Shown: positions 35,743 through 43,708 of the stretch, piece by piece
Layout: every line of letters begins with the position of its first letter
How positions within the stretch are numbered: the first letter of the stretch is position 1
Program-made: the position numbers and the translations under genes
Assembly (NCBI GenBank): GCA_903875135.1
Contig: CAIQUZ010000109.1
Span: 227,158 to 291,157 of the forward strand
Origin: an uncultured beta proteobacterium
GTDB taxonomy: Bacteria; Pseudomonadota; Gammaproteobacteria; Burkholderiales; Burkholderiaceae
Direction: 5' to 3'
DNA: 64,000 nucleotides
Notes under the pieces: generated by a model
The model's database searches: none
What the model was told of the DNA's origin: nothing
The model's input: only the letters and a program-made list of their open reading frames with translations

Positions 35743-36741
35743 TTATAAATTGAGTTCAGTTTTTGCCTGCGCCACGGACATTTGTTTTGATAACTGTACT
35801 CCATTTTTCACAGCCAATATCTCGGCCATGACACTGACTGCAATTTCAGAGGGTGTTTTACTCCCGATATAAATACCAATGGGACCACGTAATTTTTCTA
35901 AAGAAGCGTGGGTATGATCAAAGTGCTCAATCATGCGTTGTTTGCGAGACTCATTATTGCGACGTGAACCAATCGCACCCACATAAAACGCCTCGGTTTG
36001 CAAAGCCTCAAGCAGGGCCAAATCATCTAACTTAGGATCGTGCGTCAAAGCGACGATACAGGTTCTTGAATCGGGCTTTAAGTTGGTGACCATATCATCT
36101 GGCGAGCCATGATCGAGGACCACGCCAGGAACAGACCATGAGCTTCGATATTCATCTCTTGGATCACACACCGTCACTGAAAACCCATTAAATAAGGCCA
36201 TCGTCGCTAAATACTCACTCATTTGACCAGCTCCAATAATCAACATTCGATATTCAGGTCCAAAAGTGTTCACAAGGTGGTTGGCACTCAGGCTTAACTC
36301 GGCAGGTTTGTCGGTTGCCATTAACGTGATCTGACCAGTCGCTAATGCCACTTGACGCGAGACTAAGGAGCCTTGACTTAATTGCTCAATGAGTTCCCTT
36401 AATGATTGCGCATCAGGGTTGTATTCTAAAAGTAACTCTAAAGTACCACCGCAAGGCAAACCAAAACGATGCGCCTCATCAGCAGAAATACCGTAGCGTA
36501 AAAATCGCGGTACTTGATCCGCCAACGCCTGCGCTTGTGTGTTTTGCCGAATCAAATCGTCCTCAATACATCCTCCAGATACGCTGCCCGTGACGCGACT
36601 ATCTTCACACATGGCCATAATTGAGCCAATGGGCCTCGGTGACGACCCCCAGGTCCTAACCACAGTGACCAATAAGGCTTTTTTACCCTCCATCCGCCAT
36701 GCTAGCAATTGACGTAACACGGTAATATCAATATTTTCCAT
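35743..36741 (-). CDS. xdhC: XdhC-family molybdenum-cofactor maturation protein
   Basis: A 332-residue XdhC/CoxF-like protein that protects, sulfurates and inserts Moco into xanthine-dehydrogenase-family enzymes. The N-terminal XdhC domain has VTVVRTWGSSPRPIGSIMA and GSVSGGCIEDDLI; the C-terminal Rossmann domain has MLIIGAGQMSEYLA, VCDPRDEYRSS and YVGAIGSRRNNESRKQRM. Both domains are complete. It lies between the ModC-MocA fusion and the FAH-family gene, matching the presence of two Mo-hydroxylases nearby. Confidence 0.94.
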   Translation of the reverse strand: MENIDITVLRQLLAWRMEGKKALLVTVVRTWGSSPRPIGSIMAMCEDSRVTGSVSGGCIEDDLIRQNTQAQALADQVPRFLRYGISADEAHRFGLPCGGTLELLLEYNPDAQSLRELIEQLSQGSLVSRQVALATGQITLMATDKPAELSLSANHLVNTFGPEYRMLIIGAGQMSEYLATMALFNGFSVTVCDPRDEYRSSWSVPGVVLDHGSPDDMVTNLKPDSRTCIVALTHDPKLDDLALLEALQTEAFYVGAIGSRRNNESRKQRMIEHFDHTHASLEKLRGPIGIYIGSKTPSEIAVSVMAEILAVKNGVQLSKQMSVAQAKTELNL

Positions 36742-36758
36742 CTGTAATGACTCTTCCT

Positions 36759-38537
36759 TTATTGAGGATCTTGATATGGTAACTCGATATGTATCCCAGT
36801 TTTACTTTGGAAATCTATCATATCCTCTACAGAATCAATATCGAAGATAAAATGGTGATTACTCGATTCCCATTGAGTTACCCTATGTGAATGTATATCC
36901 ATAAATTCTCGAACGGTCATTTGTTCGCCTGCATCAATAATTTCCTGTAAGGCGTTGCCGGATAACAGTACCGGGTTGCCTCTTTGTCCACCAACCATTG
37001 GTAATAGAAAATCTCCAAACGGCATAACCTTAAATTGTTCAATGAGCTGTCGTAAATCATTCTCATCGAGATAGGGTTGATCACCCAAGACCATGAGCAC
37101 TACATCTAAGTTCTTGGCTTGTTGATACAAGGTTTCTAGTCCTAAACGAACCGAACTTGACTGCCCTCTTGCTGGATCCGAATTATTGACCAAAGTGACT
37201 TGAAAATCAGGAAGCGATGCACGAATCTGCTGCTCATAAAATCCCGTTACAACCACCACGGGTGAAGTCACAAATCGACCAATTGCCTCTAAATGACGAT
37301 TCAGTATGGTTTTACCTTCAATTTTCATCAATGATTTTGGAATTGATCCTAAACGAGCCCCCTGTCCAGCGACCAATAAGATGGCGCCAATCTGAATTTT
37401 CTTTTCCCGCTTTAACTTTTGAACCATCTTGACACTCGGGTCTGAATACACTGGCATGATGTGAATACCCGCTGGATCTAAACTCAGAAACACCTGTTCG
37501 TATTTGATTAATTGAAAATCTTTTACCATCCGCGTACTTAATTCGAGGTGCATCTTCTGTGGAAAAGGGAGATCTAAGGAAAATGTAATGCTGGAGATAT
37601 CCCCCAACTGCATCACCTGAACCACCTTGGCACCAACGCAATTGGTTCGACCTTGAGAATCTCTCGATAACTCCACAAACTCACCAGAGATCACCCATTT
37701 CACTTCCGTGTTGTTGGGCAAACGCCCCTTATCTTCAATCTGTAATTTGATCGATTGAACACCCTGGCCCCATTGCAAAAGAGCCTTAGACTCTTCAATA
37801 GAAACACGATCACTTTTAAAGAAAGTGCCTGAATAGATATCTGTTAACCCAACAAGTTCTGCAACACGCGCATTGCGTGGACTGGAAAAAATATGGGGTG
37901 GTGATGCTTGTTGCAATGTTTTACCCTGATCTAAAATACACATCCGATCACACAGCAGTCTTGCTTCTTTTAAATCATGCGTCACCATTACGATCGGTAT
38001 ATCAATGCGTTGCCGAAGCTTAATCAATTCTTCATACAGAATTTTGCGCGTTGGATGATCAACTGCCGAAAAAGCCTCATCGAGTAAAAGTAACTTAGGG
38101 TTTCTGGCAAATGCTCTGGCTAAAGCGACACGCTGTCTCTGCCCACCGGATAATTCGTGAGGAAAGCGCTGTTGCAAATCGAGTAGGCCCATGTCTCTCA
38201 TGAGATTTTCAACCAGTTCTGGACTTTGATGCTTCGCGAGCGCTAGAAAAATATTGTCGTAAGTATTCAGGTGAGGAAATAATGCATAGTTCTGAAACAC
38301 CATACCAACACTTCGTTGAACCGCTGGCACACAAACCTGATTTTTAGCATCAAACCAAATTTCATCACTCATCTGAATCAATCCATACTGCAATGGCATT
38401 AAGCCAGCAAGCGATCTCAAGGCACTTGTCTTACCACTGCCCGATGGCCCGACTAAAGCCAACAACTCGCCCTGCTGACACTCAAACGACATGTCTAAAA
38501 ACACAGGATTCTGGGAACGCAACTCTGCTTTTAGCAT
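36759..38537 (-). CDS. modC: Fusion of molybdate ABC ATPase ModC and Moco cytidylyltransferase MocA
   Basis: A single 592-residue reading frame joins two enzymes. Residues 1-375 are ModC: Walker A GPSGSGKTS (30-38), signature LSGGQRQRVALARAF (129-143), Walker B LLLLDEAF (149-156), then a molybdate-binding-like TOBE region (about 240-355). Residues 383-592 are a MocA/MobA-like nucleotidyltransferase: LVAGQGARLGSIPKS (388-402), NSDPARGQSSSVRLGLE, VLMVLGDQPYLDEND and GGQRGNPVLLSG. MocA makes the cytosine dinucleotide form of Moco used by xanthine-dehydrogenase-family enzymes. ModB precedes and XdhC follows, so one operon covers import, cofactor finishing and insertion. Confidence 0.94.
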   Translation of the reverse strand: MLKAELRSQNPVFLDMSFECQQGELLALVGPSGSGKTSALRSLAGLMPLQYGLIQMSDEIWFDAKNQVCVPAVQRSVGMVFQNYALFPHLNTYDNIFLALAKHQSPELVENLMRDMGLLDLQQRFPHELSGGQRQRVALARAFARNPKLLLLDEAFSAVDHPTRKILYEELIKLRQRIDIPIVMVTHDLKEARLLCDRMCILDQGKTLQQASPPHIFSSPRNARVAELVGLTDIYSGTFFKSDRVSIEESKALLQWGQGVQSIKLQIEDKGRLPNNTEVKWVISGEFVELSRDSQGRTNCVGAKVVQVMQLGDISSITFSLDLPFPQKMHLELSTRMVKDFQLIKYEQVFLSLDPAGIHIMPVYSDPSVKMVQKLKREKKIQIGAILLVAGQGARLGSIPKSLMKIEGKTILNRHLEAIGRFVTSPVVVVTGFYEQQIRASLPDFQVTLVNNSDPARGQSSSVRLGLETLYQQAKNLDVVLMVLGDQPYLDENDLRQLIEQFKVMPFGDFLLPMVGGQRGNPVLLSGNALQEIIDAGEQMTVREFMDIHSHRVTQWESSNHHFIFDIDSVEDMIDFQSKTGIHIELPYQDPQ

Positions 38538-38538
38538 C

Positions 38539-39216
38539 TCATGTCACTTGCCGTTGAAGATGATTGGGGCGATATAAAAAAAACTGTGTCACCAAGATGG
38601 TGACAAAAGAAACCAATAAAAGCATCAGTGCCATGGCTCCTGCTTGATCCATCTGCAAAGTTTGCATTTGATCGTAAATGGCAATCGAAATCGTGCGGGT
38701 CTCATTCGGAATGTTTCCACCGACCATGAGAACCACCCCAAACTCGCCTAGGGTATGGGTAAAGGTCATGATGAAACCCGTCAAAATACCTTTCCAAGCA
38801 AGCGGTAACTCAATCTTCAAGAGGGTTTGCCAAGTGCTCAAGCCACAGGTTTTGGAAGCGTCTTTTAAGTCCTGAGGAATGGTTTCAAAGGCCCGCAAGA
38901 TGGGCAACCAGGCAAACGGAATATTAAATAATAAACTCGCCAACCAGATACCAGCAAATGAAAATACTAAAGAAATATGCGTCCATTGATATACGTAGTT
39001 ACCAAGCCAACTCCCTCTGCCAAGACCCACCAATAAGTAATAACCGATTACGGTTGGGGGTAAGACCAAGGGCAAAGTAAACACCACCTGAAAGGATTGA
39101 TTCACCAAACGAGACTGAGTTTGCAGCCAATAGGTCATGATAATACCCAAAGGGATTAACAAGAGCGCCGTTAATAGCGCTAATTCAATAGAAAGACGGA
39201 AGGCTTGCCAATCCAT
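38539..39216 (-). CDS. modB: Molybdate ABC transporter permease ModB
   Basis: A 225-residue permease with five to six membrane segments. The ModB coupling loop appears as DASKTCGLSTWQTLLKIELPLAWKGILTG, and TLPLVLPPTVIGYYLL and THTLGEFGVVLMVGGNIPNETRT are characteristic blocks. It lies between modA (20 bases upstream) and the ModC-MocA fusion (one base apart), making a coupled modABC set that imports molybdate for the hydroxylases of the island. Confidence 0.95.
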   Translation of the reverse strand: MDWQAFRLSIELALLTALLLIPLGIIMTYWLQTQSRLVNQSFQVVFTLPLVLPPTVIGYYLLVGLGRGSWLGNYVYQWTHISLVFSFAGIWLASLLFNIPFAWLPILRAFETIPQDLKDASKTCGLSTWQTLLKIELPLAWKGILTGFIMTFTHTLGEFGVVLMVGGNIPNETRTISIAIYDQMQTLQMDQAGAMALMLLLVSFVTILVTQFFLYRPNHLQRQVT

Positions 39217-39236
39217 CTTAATCGGTACCGTATAAA

Positions 39237-40055
39237 TTATTCATAACCATATTTTCGCCAAATTTTACGAGCTTCATTGGTTTGTAAGAATCGATAAAAA
39301 TTCTGTGCACTTTGGGCTGCATTTTTCATCAATACCATTTTTTGGAATATGGGTGTATGAAAATTTTCAGGAATCAAGATGTACGGTCCGCTCACCAGTT
39401 GATGCGGTGGCAACACCATGGAAAGAGGCAACATCCCGGCTTGTGCAGATTGTGTTTTTAAAAACAGTATGGTTTGACCAACATCACTTCCCATGACTAA
39501 ATGGGATTGCACCAAGTCCATTAGGCCATACCTTTTTAAACTTTCTGATGCCGCAAGACCATAAGGCGCTAATGCAGGATTGGCAATGGCAAATTTATCT
39601 ATCCGACCATCCTGAAAAGCTCGTCTAACATCCAAAACATCTTGGTCCAAAGTTACTTTACTCTTTGGCGACACCCAAAGTACTAATCGTCCTCGAGCAT
39701 AAACAACTCCCTGCCCTTGAGTCAAACCCTGTTTTACCAGCCGATCAGCAAACTCTTCATTGGCGGACAGGAAAACATCAAACTGGGCACCCTGCACAAT
39801 TTGTTGGTAAAAATTACCAGATGAACCATACACAATATCGACAGATTGTTTAGCCTGCTCGCTAAAAAGGTTCGTCAATTCAATGAGAACACCATTTAGA
39901 TTGGCCGCGGCAGCAATTCGGATGGGGGGCAACTCAGCAGCGTGAACCGGTAATTGCGGCAATGAAAAACACAAAAAAACACTCACCATGGCGACCATTT
40001 GGCGCAATACACTCCAAAACAGGGATGGTGTCATTTTTATCATTATTAATAGCAC
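39237..40055 (-). CDS. modA: Molybdate-binding periplasmic protein ModA
   Basis: A 272-residue binding protein with a Sec signal (MVAMVSVFLCFSLPQLPVHAAE). The mature start IRIAAAANLNGVLIELTNLF, the segment VDIVYGSSGNFYQQIVQGAQFDVFLSAN and KFAIANPALAPYGLAASE are the oxyanion-pocket blocks of ModA. Several in-frame starts are possible; MLLIMIKMTPSLF may begin at a later Met. It opens the modAB-(modC-mocA)-xdhC-FAH gene string, just after the terminator of the peroxiredoxin gene, so a promoter should lie at 40056-40071 or within the terminator region. Confidence 0.93.
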   Translation of the reverse strand: MLLIMIKMTPSLFWSVLRQMVAMVSVFLCFSLPQLPVHAAELPPIRIAAAANLNGVLIELTNLFSEQAKQSVDIVYGSSGNFYQQIVQGAQFDVFLSANEEFADRLVKQGLTQGQGVVYARGRLVLWVSPKSKVTLDQDVLDVRRAFQDGRIDKFAIANPALAPYGLAASESLKRYGLMDLVQSHLVMGSDVGQTILFLKTQSAQAGMLPLSMVLPPHQLVSGPYILIPENFHTPIFQKMVLMKNAAQSAQNFYRFLQTNEARKIWRKYGYE

Positions 40056-40071
40056 TACTTAATGATTATAA

Positions 40072-40100
40072 AGAAAAAAGCCCACAACGAAGTGGGCTTT
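40072..40100 (-). terminator. Rho-independent terminator after the peroxiredoxin gene
   Basis: On the minus strand AAAGCCCAC-TTCGTT-GTGGGCTTT leads into TTTTTTC, a nine-base stem followed by a T-tract, 20 bases after the peroxiredoxin stop and before modA. It separates the upstream metabolic genes from the molybdate operon. Confidence 0.85.
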
Positions 40101-40119
40101 GTCGGTGAACTACTCGGTC

Positions 40120-40758
40120 TTACTTGTTTGGCTGAGGAGTAATCCGCAAATAAGGTCTTGGTGAAGTAACACCTTTTGGATACTTTGCCTTAATCACTTC
40201 CGGATCTTGCACTGTCATCGGAATGATAACGTCGTCGCCATCTTTCCAATTACCAGGAGTCGCAACCGTGTACGCGTCAGTGAGTTGCAATGCATCAACA
40301 ACACGCAAAACCTCATCAAAATTACGACCAGTACTCATCGGGTAAGTAATCATCAAGCGCACAACTTTCTTTGGATCGATGACAAATAAAGAACGAACCG
40401 TAGCGGTTGCTGATTGATTCGGATGAATCATGTCATATAAATTAGAAACCTTTTTATCTTCGTCAGCAATAATTGGAAAACCGACTACGGTATGCTGAGT
40501 TTCTTCAATATCTTTGATCCAAGTATTGTGCTTGTCAGCAGGGTCAACCGATAAAGCAATCGCTTTAACATTACGCTTGTCAAATTCAGGCTTTAATTTT
40601 GCCGTTAAACCTAATTCTGTTGTACATACCGGTGTGAAATCTGCTGGGTGTGAAAACAAAATCACCCAAGAATCACCAGCCCACTCGTGGAATTTAATTT
40701 TCCCAAGGGAAGAGTCTTGTTCAAAATCGGGGGCTTGATCGCCTAATCGTATTGTCAT
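40120..40758 (-). CDS. 1-Cys peroxiredoxin (Prx6 type)
   Basis: A 212-residue AhpC/TSA-family peroxidase. The peroxidatic Cys45 lies in PADFTPVCTTELG, and no other cysteine exists in the protein, which makes it a 1-Cys Prx6-type enzyme needing an external thiol. The C-terminal Prx6 domain (from about 155, GNWKDGDDVIIP and PYLRITPQP) is present. It reduces peroxides in the cytoplasm and could protect molybdenum enzymes, which generate superoxide and peroxide. It follows a hydroxyacid dehydrogenase gene and ends at a strong terminator. Confidence 0.95.
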   Translation of the reverse strand: MTIRLGDQAPDFEQDSSLGKIKFHEWAGDSWVILFSHPADFTPVCTTELGLTAKLKPEFDKRNVKAIALSVDPADKHNTWIKDIEETQHTVVGFPIIADEDKKVSNLYDMIHPNQSATATVRSLFVIDPKKVVRLMITYPMSTGRNFDEVLRVVDALQLTDAYTVATPGNWKDGDDVIIPMTVQDPEVIKAKYPKGVTSPRPYLRITPQPNK

Positions 40759-40804
40759 GATATTTATCCTGTCGTCAAACTAAAAGAGTTTATATTATGC
40801 ACGA

Positions 40805-41773
40805 CTATGATGAAATTTTTACGAGATTAACCAGTGGCTCTTCTTTTACCCACGCTTCTAAAGCTTTGACAACTCCAGCTGTTAGCCTTTTATACACTGG
40901 CTCTGAGACAAAACCCAAATGTGGCGTCATAAGAATATTACTAATTTGTCTAAATGGATCGTCTTTTGGCAAGGGCTCGTCATCAAAAACATCAATCGCG
41001 GCCATCGCCGGTTTACCGATCTTTAATGCCTCCACCAAATCTGCCGTTTGAATTAATGTGGAACGAGAGGTATTGACTAGCAATGCATCAGATCGCATCA
41101 ATGATAGCGTTTGCGCATTCATAATGCCGCGCGTTGTTTGTCCTGGAACTAAATGCAAACTGACAATCCTCGAGGTACTTAGTAACTCTTCTTTACTGAC
41201 CGATTGGACACCATGCTCCGCAGCGCGTTCACTCGTCATGTGAGGACTCCAAGTCACCACATCCATGCCAAAAGCAAGACCAACTTTAGCAACCTTAGCT
41301 CCAATATTACCCAAACCCAAGACACCTAAGCGCTCGCCAATTAAAGCAGGCAACACCGAGTACTGATTACGCCATACGCCTTGCTCAATTAATTGACTTT
41401 GTTCATGCACACGTTTGTATGCAGCGAGGATCAAAGCCCAAGTTAATTCCACCGTCGTTTCTTTGGATGGGCCAAACTCGGTATAACTAATTGGGATCTG
41501 GCGTTGCTCTAAAACGTCATAATCCACTAATAAATTTCTACTTCCCGTGAAGACAACATATTTTAATTGGGGTAATTGATCAAGTAGATCTTTACGTAAA
41601 GGCGTACGATCTCGGCTCATCACAATCACGTCTGCAGGCTTTAAAGCCGTAACTAATGCACCACCAACTAAACGATCTTGGTGAATATCTAGGCTAGCCT
41701 TTGCGGTAATCACTGGATTGCTCTTCAGTATCGATAAGGAATTTTCAAAATCATCTAAAACGACAATATGCAT
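40805..41773 (-). CDS. D-2-hydroxyacid dehydrogenase family protein
   Basis: A 322-residue NAD-dependent enzyme. The nucleotide-binding motif LGLGNIGAKVAKVGLAFGM is followed by NTSRSTLI with the substrate-binding Arg, AIDVFDDEPL with the catalytic Glu, and LMTPHLGFVS with the catalytic His, the complete R-E-H set. It should reduce a 2-oxo acid to a D-2-hydroxy acid or the reverse; the substrate is unknown and a phosphoglycerate-dehydrogenase-like role cannot be excluded. It follows the DUF4936 gene by 36 bases. Confidence 0.93.
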   Translation of the reverse strand: MHIVVLDDFENSLSILKSNPVITAKASLDIHQDRLVGGALVTALKPADVIVMSRDRTPLRKDLLDQLPQLKYVVFTGSRNLLVDYDVLEQRQIPISYTEFGPSKETTVELTWALILAAYKRVHEQSQLIEQGVWRNQYSVLPALIGERLGVLGLGNIGAKVAKVGLAFGMDVVTWSPHMTSERAAEHGVQSVSKEELLSTSRIVSLHLVPGQTTRGIMNAQTLSLMRSDALLVNTSRSTLIQTADLVEALKIGKPAMAAIDVFDDEPLPKDDPFRQISNILMTPHLGFVSEPVYKRLTAGVVKALEAWVKEEPLVNLVKISS

Positions 41774-41809
41774 GGTGTCTCCAATGTCTACAGCTAAATA
41801 AGCATCATA

Positions 41810-42106
41810 CTAACGTAGCGGGATAAATAACTCAGCTTTTCTTTGCGCAGGAAGGCCGCTCGATAAGGCTAATGCATGGATCTTTTCGGTGAGCTCTCCC
41901 GAAACTCCGTCTGGGTGGCGATATACCTCCATCCAAGTTTCATTACCATCAGACCCAATTTCTGGGCGTTGCAAAATTTCAAAACCTAAAGCCGCATCCA
42001 GAGCTCTCACCTGTTCTTGCAGTTGCTCAACGCAAAGAAGATACCTTTCATGCTCGCTTGGCAATAACTTATAGTAAACAAATAACGTCGCTTGTTGCAT
42101 CAGCAT
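41810..42106 (-). CDS. DUF4936 family protein
   Basis: A 98-residue protein of unknown function: ATLFVYYKLLPSEHERYLLCVEQLQ, then ALGFEILQRPEIGSDGNETWMEVYRHPD. It resembles the DUF4936 proteins common in Burkholderiales, with a ferredoxin-like pattern of strands and helices. GAGG precedes two candidate ATGs (42106 and 42100); I keep the longer. It lies between the Bug binding-protein gene and the hydroxyacid dehydrogenase gene on the same strand. No catalytic motif is visible. Confidence 0.78.
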   Translation of the reverse strand: MLMQQATLFVYYKLLPSEHERYLLCVEQLQEQVRALDAALGFEILQRPEIGSDGNETWMEVYRHPDGVSGELTEKIHALALSSGLPAQRKAELFIPLR

Positions 42107-42119
42107 GACCCTCGATTGT

Positions 42120-43100
42120 CTATAGTTTTTCCATATTTAACTGCACTACCAATTTTTTCCACTTAGCAACCTCGCTTGTGATGATCGCTTTAAAATCCTC
42201 GGGCGTGCCACCTTTCGGATCAATTCCAACACTCTGAAACTTGGCTCTCACATCTGGATCTTTTAAGGCTAAATTAATTTCTTTATTTAAACGATCAACA
42301 ATGGCACGCGGCGTTTTTGCAGGAACTGCCATGCCATTCCATGCGACCACGTCATAACCCTTCACACCACTTTCCGCCATCGTCGGAACCTGAGGCAAGC
42401 CTTCATAACGCTTTGCACTAGAAACAGCCAGGGCCCTCATATCACCATTTTTAAGCGCTTGCATCGCTGGTGAGATCACCTCAAACGCCACCGAAATATC
42501 TTTTGACTTTAAGGACATAAATAAATTAGATGTTGCTTTATAAGGAATGATCTCAACTTGTAAACCGGCCATATTTTTAAACAAACTCGCTGCCATATGC
42601 TGTCCACTACCAATGCTGACAGAACCTAAATTATATTTTTCAGGATTCGCTTTTGCCTTGGCAATAAAATCCGCCACACTCTGAATATCCGAATTTTTAT
42701 CGACTAACATGACCACATCAAATGAACCCATTAAGGATACCGGTTCAAAATCTTTTTGGATGTCGTAAGGCAATTTTTTAAAGAGCGCTTCGCTCACGGC
42801 GTTACCGTAATTCAGATGTAAGATCGTATAACCATCCGGATCCGCTGCTGCGACGGCTTGAGCTGCAACAATCCCACCGGCGCTTGGACGATTATCAACA
42901 ACAATCTGTTGCCCCATTGAATCTGACATTTTTTGGGCAATCATGCGCGCGGTAATATCAGCTACTCCGCCAGGGCCATAACCCAAAATCAAACGAATCG
43001 GCTTATTGGGATAAGGGTCAGCAGCATTGACTAGACCATTAAAAGCCGTTAGGCAAAAAAGACTGAGTAAAACCCTTAAATATTGCATAAATACCTTCAT
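42120..43100 (-). CDS. Bug/TctC-type tripartite tricarboxylate transporter binding protein
   Basis: A 326-residue periplasmic solute-binding protein with a Sec signal (MQYLRVLLSLFCLTAFNGLVNAAD). The mature start DPYPNKPIRLILGYGPGGVADITARMIA and VDNRPSAGGIVAAQAVA are hallmark Bug sequences. I start at the ATG at 43100, next to the ubiX stop, rather than an overlapping TTG. No TctA/TctB membrane genes are in the window, so it is an orphan Bug protein, a class very numerous in Burkholderiales. Its place after ubiD-ubiX suggests it binds a carboxylic acid, perhaps the decarboxylase substrate. Confidence 0.93.
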   Translation of the reverse strand: MKVFMQYLRVLLSLFCLTAFNGLVNAADPYPNKPIRLILGYGPGGVADITARMIAQKMSDSMGQQIVVDNRPSAGGIVAAQAVAAADPDGYTILHLNYGNAVSEALFKKLPYDIQKDFEPVSLMGSFDVVMLVDKNSDIQSVADFIAKAKANPEKYNLGSVSIGSGQHMAASLFKNMAGLQVEIIPYKATSNLFMSLKSKDISVAFEVISPAMQALKNGDMRALAVSSAKRYEGLPQVPTMAESGVKGYDVVAWNGMAVPAKTPRAIVDRLNKEINLALKDPDVRAKFQSVGIDPKGGTPEDFKAIITSEVAKWKKLVVQLNMEKL

Positions 43101-43101
43101 T

Positions 43102-43677
43102 TTATTGACCAATACCTGCCCAGCGTTTGGTCAGATTAGTCTCAATATCAAATAGATCTAAACAACGACCTACCGTGTGGTTCACCATCTCATCCAAGGT
43201 CGTTGGCTTGGCATAAAAGGCCGGTACCGGCGGCATAATAATTGCACCATTTTCACAAGCTTGTGTCATCGACTTTAAATGACCAGCATGCAGGGGCGTT
43301 TCACGTACCATCAGGACTAATCGACGACGCTCTTTTAATACAACATCGGCCGCTCTAGACAACAAACTCGTTGTACCTCCCCAGGCGATTTCTGATAATG
43401 ACCGAATCGAGCAAGGCGCCACCACCATGCCCATCGTCTTAAAAGAACCAGAAGCAATCGTCGCACCAATATTCTTAATGTGATGGACTTCCGTGGCCAA
43501 TGCTTCGACATCTTTCACCGTCAAATCCAACTCTGAGGATAAGGTCAATCTAGCAGATTCCGACATCACCAGGTGGGTCTCGATCTCACTATCGATGAGG
43601 GCTTGCAAAATGCGAACACCATAAACAATTCCTGATGCACCGCTAATGCCTACGATTAATCTTTTGGGGCTTGTCAT
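43102..43677 (-). CDS. ubiX: Flavin prenyltransferase (UbiX family)
   Basis: A 191-residue flavoprotein that prenylates FMN to make the cofactor of UbiD decarboxylases. The FMN-binding start LIVGISGASGIVYGVRIL, GSFKTMGMVVAPCSIRSLSEIAWG and VLKERRRLVLMVRETPLHAGHLKSM are diagnostic, including the conserved Arg/Glu residues near the prenyl site. It lies directly downstream of the UbiD-family gene, so the two probably work as a pair on a non-ubiquinone substrate in this catabolic setting. A role in ubiquinone synthesis is possible if no second copy exists in the genome. Confidence 0.95.
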   Translation of the reverse strand: MTSPKRLIVGISGASGIVYGVRILQALIDSEIETHLVMSESARLTLSSELDLTVKDVEALATEVHHIKNIGATIASGSFKTMGMVVAPCSIRSLSEIAWGGTTSLLSRAADVVLKERRRLVLMVRETPLHAGHLKSMTQACENGAIIMPPVPAFYAKPTTLDEMVNHTVGRCLDLFDIETNLTKRWAGIGQ

Positions 43678-43708
43678 TTTGTCTCTCTATCTTTTCTTCA
43701 GACCTCTA

